DNA of 62,139 nucleotides from CAZWRV01 sp964636325 (lineage in GTDB: Bacteria; Verrucomicrobiota; Lentisphaeria; Victivallales; GWF2-50-93): positions 1 through 62,139 of the forward strand of contig CAZWRV010000034.1 in NCBI GenBank assembly GCA_964636325.1, read 5' to 3'. Of this stretch, positions 8,675 through 16,470 are shown piece by piece. The notes under the pieces are model-generated. The model was given only the letters and a program-made list of their open reading frames with translations. It was not told the DNA's origin and ran no database searches. Position numbers and translations under genes: made by a program. How positions within the stretch are numbered: position 1 is the first letter of the stretch; each line of letters begins with the position of its first letter.

Positions 8675-10050
8675 TTCTTCCCGCCCTCCTGCGAGTCCAG
8701 AAGCGCCTGGAGCGCCGGCCAGACGCCTCGGACAAGCCCCTCATGCTCGTCAAGCTCCTTCGCCAGCGGCGCCAGCACCTCACCGGGCGTCATAAGCTCG
8801 CCCTGAGACTCATCCAGGAACTTCTCAAGCGACGCCATCCTCGCGGTGTCCTTCTCGAAAAGCGCGCATGCCTCGGAATATTTTCCGGAGAAGCCCGCCG
8901 CGTTGCCGCGTCTCAGCGGCGAAAAGCTCTCGATCAGCGCCCTGATGGACGGATACATCTCGGACGACGACATATACATCAACTCGGTGAGATACTTCTC
9001 CTGCCTGGCGACGACGTAGTCGCGGTCGCCCATCTCCTTAATCCTGGACGGAATCTCGTCGATCGAACATTCCCTGAAGACCGACGGAGCATCCCCCTCC
9101 TTCCCGGCGAACTTGTATCTCACCTTCTGCATCGCCTTGAACCTGTCCCTGACGAATGCGGCAGGAGCAGGCCTGAACACGTTCACGGAGCTGCGCATCA
9201 TGCAGTATCTGAACCAAAGGTTCAGCCTCTGCTCCTCGGAGATGTCCTCGGCGACGTCCGAGTCGCAGAGCGCGAACTTATACATGTCGCACTTAGACAG
9301 CATCTTCAGGAACGCCTGCGAGAAGGCCGTGTATGGCGAGGAGCCCTCCACCCCCATTCCGACTGCCGACCTGAACGCCTCGCGCCCCGCCCCGTCCATG
9401 GCGATAGAGTCGCACAACGCCTCGCAGACCTGGCCGAAAAGCTCCGTGCCGGAGGCTTCCGACCGCATCTCCTCCTGCTCGATCACGGCCTTGACCGGCG
9501 GAAGCCTGCCGGACACCGACAGGGCGTTGACGCCGGGATATATGTTCAGGCCTGCGAAGGCGTCGTTTAACGAGCGCCTCTTTATCTTGTGAGAAAGCCC
9601 GGCCGCGATCCAGAACGGAACCGCCTTCTCGCCGACAGCATCCGGATTCATCTTCAGGTTCTTGAGCAGGACAGCCGACACGATCTTCCTGCAGGCCTCC
9701 TGATCCTGGGCGATCTTCCCGGAGACGCCGGGCGAAAGGTAGATCCTGAGCTGCCTGTTCAACCCGACGATCTGCATCGGCGCTCCGCCATCCAAGGCCT
9801 GGTCAAGGACGACCACGTTTATCACGAAGCCCCTGTCGTCCTGATCCTTGGTCATGTGCGAAACTACACTGTCGATCTCCGCAAAATACCTGGCCAGGGC
9901 GGGATTCCGGTTCTTCTGCTCCGGCGGGAGTATCTTCACCCTTTCGGGCTCGGCATCGGCGGAACGGAGCGGCGCCGCAGGAACGGCAAGAAGGGACGCC
10001 GCACAAAACAGCGCCGCCTCGAACATCCTAAATGTCCTTTTGGCTCTCAT
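8671..10050 (-). CDS. Secreted protein of unknown function in the mre operon
   Basis: About 459 residues with a signal peptide (positive MRAKRTFR start, hydrophobic FEAALFCAASLLAVPAAP, cleavage near residue 30), so probably periplasmic. I do not recognise the family. The middle part IVSAVLLKNLKMN...VPFWIAAGLSHKI resembles in layout the peptidase-MA-like zinc fold (LPxWLxEGLA), but no HExxH is present, so any such relation would be to an inactive form; this is inference. It overlaps mreC by four bases, which implies translational coupling and a role tied to cell-wall growth. The start at 10050 puts the signal peptide at the N-terminus; an upstream ATG at 10089 is in frame but adds an unlikely leader. 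Confidence 0.7.
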   Translation of the reverse strand: MRAKRTFRMFEAALFCAASLLAVPAAPLRSADAEPERVKILPPEQKNRNPALARYFAEIDSVVSHMTKDQDDRGFVINVVVLDQALDGGAPMQIVGLNRQLRIYLSPGVSGKIAQDQEACRKIVSAVLLKNLKMNPDAVGEKAVPFWIAAGLSHKIKRRSLNDAFAGLNIYPGVNALSVSGRLPPVKAVIEQEEMRSEASGTELFGQVCEALCDSIAMDGAGREAFRSAVGMGVEGSSPYTAFSQAFLKMLSKCDMYKFALCDSDVAEDISEEQRLNLWFRYCMMRSSVNVFRPAPAAFVRDRFKAMQKVRYKFAGKEGDAPSVFRECSIDEIPSRIKEMGDRDYVVARQEKYLTELMYMSSSEMYPSIRALIESFSPLRRGNAAGFSGKYSEACALFEKDTARMASLEKFLDESQGELMTPGEVLAPLAKELDEHEGLVRGVWPALQALLDSQEGGKK

Positions 10051-10133
10051 TGTCCCCACACTTATCAGGCAGCCTCTGCCCGGCATCAATCGCGATCAAG
10101 AATGACCGCGCACGTTAACCGTTCACCATTCCG

Positions 10134-11204
10134 TTATCCGGCCAGCGCGCGTATGACAGTTTCCGCACCTATGCCCTTCATGCACCGGGACGAGCCGTCG
10201 CAGCATGCCCTGCCGAAGCATGGGGAACAGTCGCACTTATTATATATTATGTTCCACGATTTTGAAAGAGGGCCGCTCAATTCCGGATCGGTAGGGCCGA
10301 AGATGGCGGCGCCCGGGCATCCCACCGCGGCCGCCAGATGCATGACTCCGCTGTCGTTGCAGACGCACGCCGACGCCTTCTTCAGGAGCATGATAAGCGC
10401 GCCCAGATCGGTGAGGCCGGCCAGGTTCCTCGCTCTATCACGGGGAAGGCCCGCCACAGCCTCCTCCGCTAGCGACCACTCGTCCCGCGAACCGACGGCC
10501 GCGACGCTGCCACCTTTCTCCATGACCCACCAGCGGCATACTTCCGCGAACTTCGCGGCGGGCCACCTCTTGGCATTGCCGAACGCCGCCCCCGGAGCGG
10601 CAACCAAAATCCTCTCCATGGCCAACGCTGCAAAGACCTCCTTGCCAAGTATCTCAGGCTCCGTTTCGGGGACAAGCTGGGGCATCGCCCCTTCCCACTC
10701 AGGCGCGCCCAGCGCATAGGCCATCGAAAGATATCTTGCCGTATGGTGTATTTTCGCTCCGGCGGGAAACTTGAAGGCCTTTCTCAAAAAAAGGCAGTTG
10801 CCGCGGGCCGACGCGCCGAAAACCCTGGGGACGCCGCAACGGCGGAAAAAAAGCGCGTCCCTGAGGGAGTTGTTTAAGAGGAGCCCTATACCCGCATGGA
10901 GACGTTCGAGCCGGCGTTTCTCCTCGGCGCTCCACAGACGGCCTGATCCCAACTCCACCAGAGCGTCCACCCACGGAAGGGCCCTGAACAGGCCCGAAAG
11001 CTTCGGCGGCGCCACCACGAAAAGCCCGCAGAATTCCGGAACCATCATCCTGATCTGCATCAGCGCCGGCAGCGCCATCACCGAATCGCCGAGCCAGCCG
11101 GGCATCCGCACGGCTATGCCGTCAAGCCAGTCCGACCTCCTCAGACGAACCATCGGCAGACGATGATCCGCCGCCCCAAATATCCTGTCATAATATTCGT
11201 TCAT
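10134..11204 (-). CDS. Glycosyltransferase family 9 (ADP-heptose:LPS heptosyltransferase-like)
   Basis: About 356 residues with the GT9 pattern: RMPGWLGDSVMALPALMQIR at the N-terminus (acceptor lobe), AAPGAAFGNAKRWPAAKFAE (the ADP-heptose-binding GAxxxxKRWP motif), and VCNDSGVMHLAAAVGCPGAA with IFGPTDP at the C-terminus. These proteins add heptose to lipid A core in the cytoplasm. The Cys-rich end (CDCSPCFGRACCDGSSRC) matches the usual CPCxxxxC tail of WaaF. Start chosen at the ATG at 11204; an earlier in-frame ATG at 11240 lies in repeat-like sequence. It may be the first gene of the mre operon (84-base gap). Confidence 0.88.
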   Translation of the reverse strand: MNEYYDRIFGAADHRLPMVRLRRSDWLDGIAVRMPGWLGDSVMALPALMQIRMMVPEFCGLFVVAPPKLSGLFRALPWVDALVELGSGRLWSAEEKRRLERLHAGIGLLLNNSLRDALFFRRCGVPRVFGASARGNCLFLRKAFKFPAGAKIHHTARYLSMAYALGAPEWEGAMPQLVPETEPEILGKEVFAALAMERILVAAPGAAFGNAKRWPAAKFAEVCRWWVMEKGGSVAAVGSRDEWSLAEEAVAGLPRDRARNLAGLTDLGALIMLLKKASACVCNDSGVMHLAAAVGCPGAAIFGPTDPELSGPLSKSWNIIYNKCDCSPCFGRACCDGSSRCMKGIGAETVIRALAG

Positions 11205-11271
11205 GAAAACCACTCTTACCCCAACCATCCAATCATCCAAGCGACCCCACTCCCGGCTTGAAGATAACCGG

Positions 11272-11312
11272 GTAAATATTCAATGAACTACGCCCTTTCA
11301 CCAAATATTTAC
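11272..11312. repeat. 41-bp palindrome family, copy 1
   Basis: GTAAATATTCAATGAACTAC followed by GCCCTTTCACCAAATATTTAC forms an imperfect palindrome. Six further copies of the same length occur in the window. It lies between two divergent glycosyltransferase genes. Confidence 0.85.
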
Positions 11313-11511
11313 CTTGGAAAAATGCAAAATCCAAATGGTTTCTGCCAAATACGGGTGGAGGACCGTGAAAATTCTCGGCTTTGGGTATGAAAACGAACGA
11401 TTTTGCATATTTGAATTACTTTCTTCGTGCCTTTGCTCCTTCGTGTTAGATATTATTGTTCTGATTCCAACAGCGAATTGTGAACCGAAACGAAGTTTCA
11501 GGAGATATCCC

Positions 11512-12645
11512 ATGCCCAAAAAACACAGAACCGTTCTGATGCTCAGCGTCTCCGCAGGAGCGGGGCACGTCCGCGCCGCGCAGGCGCTCAAGAAGACTGC
11601 GGAGGAGCAGTTCCCGGACTGCGATCCGGTCCACATCGACCTGATGGACTGCGTTCCCCAGATATTCAGGAAGATGTATTCGGAGTCCTACATAAAGATT
11701 GTCGAGCGCAGCCCCGCCCTCTGGGAGTTCCTGTACCAGCAGACCGACAAGGTGCCGAAGGAATCGTCCGTGTCGAGGAAGCTCCGCGTGGCGGTCCAGG
11801 ACTTGAACACCAGGGACTTCGTGAAGAAGCTCGCCGAAATCAGGCCCGACGCCGTAGTCTGCACGCACTTCCTGCCGCCGGAAATCATATCGAAGCTGAT
11901 ACGGAAAGGCAAGTTCTCAAGCCCCTGCTGGGTCGCAGTGACCGACTTCGACATCCACGGCCTCTGGATACAGCCGGACATGGCAGGCTACTTCGTCGCC
12001 TCGGACGAGGTTGCGTGGCGCCTGAAGGAGAAAGGCGTGGGAAGCCCCGCCATCAAGGTCACGGGCATCCCCGTTATGCCCGTCTTCGGCAGGAAATACG
12101 ACCGCAAGGAATGCGCGGCCGAGCTCGGTATCAATCCCGCAACCTTCACCATCGTCCTGATGTCCGGCGGACTCGGCGTGGGCGGGATCAACGTCATCGC
12201 GGAAAAGCTGATGACGATCGATCGCGAGTTCCAGGTTGTGGCACTCGCCGGAAAAAACGTCGCCCTGCTCGATTCGCTGAAGGTGCTCGCGGAAAAGCAT
12301 CCTCGCAGGCTCTTCCCGATGGGCTTCACCACCACGATCGAAAGGATCATGGCCGCCTCCGACCTCGCGGTCTCGAAGCCGGGCGGCCTCACGACGTCCG
12401 AATGCCTCGCCATGGGCCTCCCGATGATTGTGATCTCGCCGATCCCCGGACAGGAGGAGCGCAACGCCGACTTCCTGCTTGAGAACGGCGCCGCCCTAAA
12501 GGCCCACGACGCCGCAGTCCTCGAATTCAAGGTCAGGCAGCTCCTCGACGACCGCTCCCGCCTCAAGTCCATGCGGGAGAACGCTCTGCGAATCTCGCAC
12601 CCACGCGCCGCAAACGAAATACTCGAGACAGTCGTAGCACAGTAG
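11512..12645 (+). CDS. MGDG synthase/UgtP-type glycosyltransferase (MurG-like fold)
   Basis: About 377 residues of the GT28-related family that makes glycosyl-diacylglycerols. The N-terminal domain opens with LMLSVSAGAGHVRAAQALKK, the glycine-rich loop of MGDG synthases, followed by DLMDCVPQIFRKMYSESYIK; the C-terminal GT28 domain has VLMSGGLGVGGIN and the donor site SKPGGLTTSECLAMGLPMIV. Expected reaction: sugar transfer from UDP-Gal or UDP-Glc to diacylglycerol at the inner membrane. ATG at 11512 has GGAG eight bases upstream; the frame is open further up but that sequence is intergenic repeat. Exact sugar is not readable. Confidence 0.9.
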   Translation: MPKKHRTVLMLSVSAGAGHVRAAQALKKTAEEQFPDCDPVHIDLMDCVPQIFRKMYSESYIKIVERSPALWEFLYQQTDKVPKESSVSRKLRVAVQDLNTRDFVKKLAEIRPDAVVCTHFLPPEIISKLIRKGKFSSPCWVAVTDFDIHGLWIQPDMAGYFVASDEVAWRLKEKGVGSPAIKVTGIPVMPVFGRKYDRKECAAELGINPATFTIVLMSGGLGVGGINVIAEKLMTIDREFQVVALAGKNVALLDSLKVLAEKHPRRLFPMGFTTTIERIMAASDLAVSKPGGLTTSECLAMGLPMIVISPIPGQEERNADFLLENGAALKAHDAAVLEFKVRQLLDDRSRLKSMRENALRISHPRAANEILETVVAQ

Positions 12646-12752
12646 CGGCAGTGGAGTACCTTGAAATACGAATCCGGGCTTGTGGGACAAGCCCGAAACA
12701 CCGAACGGGAAATATGGGGATTACACCCTGATCCATCGAAAGACATTGTCAA

Positions 12753-13202
12753 ATGGCCAGCATCCTCTTAATCCTCTGGGTTCTCCTCCTCGCGCTCTTC
12801 TTCGCGAAGGTGGAAATACACATCGAAGGGGACAAGGGCTGGGCGGAAGGGCTCCCGACCTGGCGTGTGGAAAAGCACTGGCTCCTCGATCTCTTCTGGG
12901 GGGCCCGCCCCATGACCGGCTACCATGCATGGATATTCTCCTTCATGATACTTGTGTTCCATCTGCCTTTCTTCATATGCTGGCAGTGGTCGCTCAAGAT
13001 GGAGATGAAGGCCCTCGCCTCGCTCATGGTCTTCTGGATCGCCGAGGACTTCCTGTGGTTCGTCATGAACCCCGCCTTCGGCCTGGTCAAGTTCACCCGG
13101 GAACATGCCCCCTGGCACAAAAGATGGATCCTCTTCCTCCCTTACGACTACTGGATCTTCCTCGCCGCCGCTGCAACACTATACTACTTTTCCTACAAGT
13201 GA
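12753..13202 (+). CDS. Small integral membrane protein, unknown function
   Basis: 149 residues, rich in Trp and Phe, with membrane segments at residues 2-20 (SILLILWVLLLALFFAKVEI), about 60-85 (WIFSFMILVFHLPFFICWQW), about 88-110 (SLMVFWIAEDFLWFVMN) and 125-147. Conserved-looking charged residues in or near the membrane (KVEIHIEGDKGWAEGLPTWR, WIAEDFLW) suggest a real family rather than noise. I cannot name a function. It is 107 bases after the glycolipid glycosyltransferase on the same strand. Confidence 0.7.
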   Translation: MASILLILWVLLLALFFAKVEIHIEGDKGWAEGLPTWRVEKHWLLDLFWGARPMTGYHAWIFSFMILVFHLPFFICWQWSLKMEMKALASLMVFWIAEDFLWFVMNPAFGLVKFTREHAPWHKRWILFLPYDYWIFLAAAATLYYFSYK

Positions 13203-13297
13203 AATTGGCCATAAGAAGCGCAAGGGGCGCAGATCAAATCAGGATGGATGCGTGAATGGATGGTTGTTTATGAACATAAAGCCGCAGTCAATTTCCT

Positions 13298-13324
13298 GGG
13301 AACGCCGAGCACCAGCTCGGCAAA
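13298..13324. repeat. Hairpin repeat GAGCACCAGCTCGGC, copy 1
   Basis: GAACGCCGAGCACCAGCTCG(GC) folds as CCGAGC/GCTCGG. Related copies are at 14195-14220 and, inverted, at 40045-40067. This copy and the next flank the toxin-antitoxin pair. Confidence 0.7.
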
Positions 13325-13406
13325 TCACTTCCTCGACGAAGATCACGGCAAAGATAGCGACGAAGATCTTCCGATTCCCGGCTTGATATCTCTGGATTTA
13401 TTGCCA

Positions 13407-13415
13407 TGGTATAAT
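13407..13415 (+). promoter_or_regulatory. Extended -10 promoter candidate for the toxin-antitoxin pair
   Basis: TGGTATAAT at 13407-13415 is a perfect -10 with the TG extension. A TTGATA lies 21 bases upstream of the hexamer, too far for a normal -35. The antitoxin ATG is about 70 bases downstream. A similar block with TATAAT occurs at 14441-14446 on the other side of the pair. Confidence 0.4.
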
Positions 13416-13483
13416 AACGATAACGACGTCAGACTTTTGAAATACAAATTATGGGAATAAAATAAACAATCTGAGGCAAAGCC

Positions 13484-13711
13484 ATGGTTCAGCATATTAC
13501 AGCCATTTATGACGGGCACAACCTCACTCTCGAGCACCCGTTAAACATCCCCGTCAACAGTAAAATCAGAATATCAATAGATTTGCCAGATGCCGGCGGC
13601 GATCTTTTTCAAATGGTAGTCAAGGAAGCTAAATCCACTGGTAGAAAAGACTGGTCTAGAAATCACGATCACTACATTTATGGCTCGAAAAAGAGGGGCA
13701 AGGTCAAGTGA
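13484..13711 (+). CDS. Antitoxin of a VapBC-like pair (DUF104/AF2212-like)
   Basis: 75 residues. The N-terminal half, HITAIYDGHNLTLEHPLNIP then KIRISID, is the swapped-hairpin pattern of the AF2212-like/DUF104 antitoxins that precede PIN toxins; the C-terminal half is basic and would wrap the toxin. The stop overlaps the next start (GTGA), so the two are coupled. Base composition is more AT-rich than the neighbours, which suggests recent acquisition. Confidence 0.72.
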   Translation: MVQHITAIYDGHNLTLEHPLNIPVNSKIRISIDLPDAGGDLFQMVVKEAKSTGRKDWSRNHDHYIYGSKKRGKVK

Positions 13712-14115
13712 GTTCAGTCTTTTTAGACACATCTTTTTTCATTGCCCTTTACAATAAGGACGATGAGTATCACGAAAAAGCTGTTTCGATCTTGACAGAC
13801 ATTAAAGGATGCCGGTTTGTTTTAACTCAGGCGATAATTCTCGAGATCGGAAATGCATTTTCAGATTCTTGCTTCAAGAAGACTGGTATAAAAATCCTTC
13901 GAGAACTTGAAACAAATTCCTCTAAGTATGAGATTGTTGATTACGACCAGAAAATACACAGACAAGCTTTCCAACTCTTTGAGTCAAGGATCGACAAGGA
14001 CTGGAGTTTGACCGATTGTATTTCATTTGCGGCAATGAAGAATCTCAGACTGAATCAGGCCCTGACTACAGACAGACATTTCATCCAGGCAGGATTTGAA
14101 TCCCTACTCCTATAA
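13708..14115 (+). CDS. vapC: PIN-domain ribonuclease toxin (VapC-like)
   Basis: 135 residues. The PIN acidic site is visible: FLDTSFFIALY (Asp near residue 7), an ILEIGNAF glutamate near residue 47, and SLTDCISFAAM plus ALTTDRHF for the remaining acidic residues. Toxins of this type cleave tRNA or rRNA when freed from the antitoxin. It starts with GTG at 13708 inside the antitoxin stop. Together with the upstream gene it forms a two-gene toxin-antitoxin module in an AT-rich island. Confidence 0.85.
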   Translation: MSSVFLDTSFFIALYNKDDEYHEKAVSILTDIKGCRFVLTQAIILEIGNAFSDSCFKKTGIKILRELETNSSKYEIVDYDQKIHRQAFQLFESRIDKDWSLTDCISFAAMKNLRLNQALTTDRHFIQAGFESLLL

Positions 14116-14194
14116 TATGGAGATGAGCGGTTAATCTTCATCGTTTATTTTTACTTATCCCTGCCAATCAAAACAATTGAACCTTATTTCACAC

Positions 14195-14220
14195 GGAGCG
14201 CTGAACACCAGCTCGGCAAA
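14195..14220. repeat. Hairpin repeat GAGCACCAGCTCGGC, copy 2
   Basis: GGAGCGCTGAACACCAGCTC(GGCAAA) matches copy 1 at 13298-13324. With the second shared block (TATAATAACG at 13410 and 14441) it makes a pair of related flanks in the same order on either side of the toxin-antitoxin genes. Confidence 0.65.
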
Positions 14221-14527
14221 CAAAAGAATTTCTTTCTCCCGAGCTAATTTCAAGACCGCGGTTTTGACAAGCAAAACCCTCCGATTTTGTCCGCCTTGGC
14301 GGATGGAGGGCGAGGCTTGTCCGAGCCGTTTTCTGTGTTTTGAAATTACCTCTCCCGTCCTCCCCGTCATCGAAGCTGCGGCAATAAAATAGTTCCTATT
14401 CTCATTCGAGGGCTTGACTTCCCCAGTTTTATCGCCAAGTTATAATAACGGCTTTTGCCTGCGCCAGGCTCTTTGAAATAAAATATTTTGACTCCAAAAT
14501 ATTTTCCGTGACTTTTCGGAAGTCGTC

Positions 14528-14634
14528 TCATCTAAAAACGCCAAATTTTCAGACAAAGAGGCAACTCCGGGAAGCACGCCCGTTTGGGCGTGCTCCGGTG
14601 TATTCTTTGTCGGGTATTGGCGTACCTTAGATGA
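14528..14634. repeat. 107-bp interrupted inverted repeat
   Basis: Arms pair from TCATCTAA...ACGCCAA...GACAAAG to CTTTGTC...TTGGCGT...TTAGATGA, closing on a perfect AGCACGCCC/GGGCGTGCT hairpin with a GTTT loop. The bulges are a few bases each. It could be a structured RNA or the remnant of a small non-coding transposable element; nothing in it codes for protein. Confidence 0.7.
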
Positions 14635-14665
14635 GTGCATTTGGGGTGCGCCCTCTTTTTTTATA

Positions 14666-14694
14666 TTCAAAATTTTGCGGAACAAAATTTTGAA
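14666..14694. repeat. 29-bp AAAATTTT palindrome, copy 1
   Basis: TTCAAAATTTTG, five bases, CAAAATTTTGAA. The same 29-bp form with a different centre is at 15245-15273, inside the 3' end of trpB. Confidence 0.75.
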
Positions 14695-14837
14695 CCTTGC
14701 CCCAAATCTGACAAACTCCTTCCGAAATATCTTCCTGATGCGGCTTGTCACGTCGTAGTCGGACGAAGACGGAAGCATCTTTGGACTGTGGACTGCGGCT
14801 CTCTTGTGCCGCTTTGCAATCTTAATATACCGCTTAA

Positions 14838-15200
14838 ACCGCTCCGAAATACGTCAGCAACGGACTGGGCGACCTCATTGAGTTCGACAGCGCTGTCGAC
14901 TCGGTGATCGTGTCCCTCGACAACCACGAACTCGCACTGGACGACGCCGAAGGGGACTGGAAGGCCAAGGACGGCAAGTTCAACTACAAGGGAGTCCTGG
15001 ACGGCGTTACCACAATACAGTTCGTGCTCGACATTTCCAAACAGGCGGCATCCTGGAAGATTAAGCTGACCAAGGATGACTTCTGGGACGAGGTCGAAGG
15101 CTCGGACGGCATAGACCTGCGCATCATCGCAGGCGACTACGAAGGCGGCCTCAGGCTCGGCGTCGACCAGATGACCACGCTCACGTTCCCGAAGAAATAG
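14838..15200 (+). pseudogene. C-terminal remnant of an unidentified larger protein
   Basis: From the stop codon at 14835 the frame is open for 120 codons with good coding character (YVSNGLGDLIEFDSAVDSVI, then VSLDNHELALDDAEGDWKAK) but has no start codon with a ribosome site; the first possible one is a GTG at 14904. The beta-rich, acidic sequence looks like the last domain of a large secreted repeat protein. The 5' part has been replaced by the palindrome-rich stretch. I cannot name the family. Confidence 0.5.
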
Positions 15201-15206
15201 ACCGAG

Positions 15207-15240
15207 AATTAAAATTTTTTCTGGACGGAAAATTTTAATT
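15207..15240. terminator. Hairpin between converging genes
   Basis: AATTAAAATTTT, a ten-base loop, AAAATTTTAATT. It lies just after the remnant on the plus strand and overlaps the trpB stop on the minus strand, so it could end transcripts from either side. The stem is AT only, which weakens the call. Confidence 0.4.
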
Positions 15241-16467
15241 TGAATTCAAAATTTCGTCGGACGAAATTTTGAACCTCACTACCTGGTCGACGTCCTTGTC
15301 GCCGCGGCCGCTGAGGTTGACGACGGCGACTGCGCCCGCCTTGAGCTTTCTGGCGTTCTTGACGGTCCATGCGACGGCATGGCTGCTTTCGAGGGCGGGG
15401 ATGATGCCCTCGATGCGGCAGAGGAGCTTGAAGGCTTCGACGGCCTCCCTGTCCGAGACCTTGTCGTATTCGACCCTGCGAAGTTCGCGGAGGAACGAAT
15501 GTTCCGGGCCTACGGCGGCGTAGTCGAGCCCGGCCGAGACCGAATGAGTAAGAGCGATCTGGCCGTCGTTGTCCTGGAGGACGTAGGTTCTTGTCCCTTG
15601 GAGAACCCCTAGCCTTCCGCCGGCGAACCGCGCGGCGTGGTCTCCTAGTTTCGCTCCTTTTCCCCCGGCCTCGACTCCCACCATGCGGACCTTCCTGTCC
15701 TTGAGGAACGGATGGAAGAGGCCGATGGAGTTGCTTCCTCCTCCAACGCAAGCGACGAGGATGTCGGGAAGTTTTCCTTCGAGCTTAAGAATCTGCCTCC
15801 TTGCCTCCCTGCCGATGCAGCTTTGGAAGTCGCGGACGATTTTCGGAAAGGGGTGCGGCCCGAGGGCCGAGCCGAGGATGTAGTGGCTGGTCCTGCTGTT
15901 GGCGACCCAGTCGCGGATGGCGGCGCTGACGGCCTCCTTGAGCGTCTTCTGGCCGGCATCGACAGGACGGACTTCGGCGCCGAGGAGCCTCATCCTAGTC
16001 ACGTTGGGAGCCTGGCGCTCCATGTCCACGACGCCCATGTAGACGACGCATTCGAATCCGAGTCTTGCCGCCGCAGCCGCGGTCGCGACGCCGTGCTGCC
16101 CCGCTCCGGTCTCGGCGATGATCCTTTTCTTGCCCATCTTCTCGGCGAGCAGAGCCTGTCCGAGCGAGTTGTTGATCTTGTGTGCGCCGGTATGGCAGAG
16201 GTCCTCCCTCTTGAGATAGATTTTCACCTTGCCGCCTAGGTGTTCGGTAAGACGTTCGGCAAAGTAAAGCGGGGTCGGTCTGCCGGTATAGTCCTTCAGC
16301 AGGTATGCAAGTCTTTTATTGAAAGCGGAATCCTTTCTGCACTGCTCGTAGACGCGGTCGAGCTCCTCGAGCGCCGGCATGAGCGTCTCGGGCACGTAGC
16401 GGCCGCCGAAAAGGCCGAAATAGCCGTCGGCATTCGGCGCATGATATTTTTCCGGGAAACCGGGCAT
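15235..16467 (-). CDS. trpB: Tryptophan synthase beta chain
   Basis: About 410 residues. It joins indole and serine to make tryptophan with PLP. The PLP lysine is K97 in HTGAHKINNS; the catalytic glutamate is in AETGAGQHGVATA; the phosphate loop is GGGSNSIG; the Na+/dimer region NLSGRGDKDVD is at the end. Family members usually stop just after that motif, but here about 14 residues follow (VRFKISSDEILNSN) that are coded by a palindromic element. ATG at 16467 has AGGAG eight bases upstream; the longer frame to 16524 is repeat DNA. No trpA neighbours it, so the alpha partner must be elsewhere or absent. Confidence 0.96.
   Translation of the reverse strand: MPGFPEKYHAPNADGYFGLFGGRYVPETLMPALEELDRVYEQCRKDSAFNKRLAYLLKDYTGRPTPLYFAERLTEHLGGKVKIYLKREDLCHTGAHKINNSLGQALLAEKMGKKRIIAETGAGQHGVATAAAAARLGFECVVYMGVVDMERQAPNVTRMRLLGAEVRPVDAGQKTLKEAVSAAIRDWVANSRTSHYILGSALGPHPFPKIVRDFQSCIGREARRQILKLEGKLPDILVACVGGGSNSIGLFHPFLKDRKVRMVGVEAGGKGAKLGDHAARFAGGRLGVLQGTRTYVLQDNDGQIALTHSVSAGLDYAAVGPEHSFLRELRRVEYDKVSDREAVEAFKLLCRIEGIIPALESSHAVAWTVKNARKLKAGAVAVVNLSGRGDKDVDQVVRFKISSDEILNSN
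15245..15273. repeat. 29-bp palindrome, copy 2, inside the trpB 3' end
   Basis: TTCAAAATTTCGTC, G, GACGAAATTTTGAA is a perfect palindrome around one base. Read on the minus strand it codes the extra TrpB tail FKISSDEIL. Same length and ends as the palindrome at 14666-14694. Confidence 0.8.
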
Positions 16468-16470
16468 TCT

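Larger units (their letters stand above)
14221..14837. other. Gene-free, palindrome-rich stretch
   Basis: No credible coding frame. It holds a GGCGGATGGAGGG segment like the GGAGGG hairpin family (around 14295), a second TATAATAACG block (14441), a double AAAATATTTT (14480-14505), a 107-bp interrupted inverted repeat and a 29-bp palindrome, both listed separately. It ends where a decayed reading frame begins. Confidence 0.7.

Noticed and set aside
8743..10719. Long plus-strand frames of 275 and 376 codons
   Set aside because: They run antisense to the mre-operon unknown and the GT9 gene and have no recognisable domains.
13400..14450. Integron-type cassette or attC site around the toxin-antitoxin pair
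   Set aside because: I found no paired GTTRRRY/RYYYAAC core sites and no integrase next to it; the xer gene 20 kb away looks like a housekeeping resolvase.
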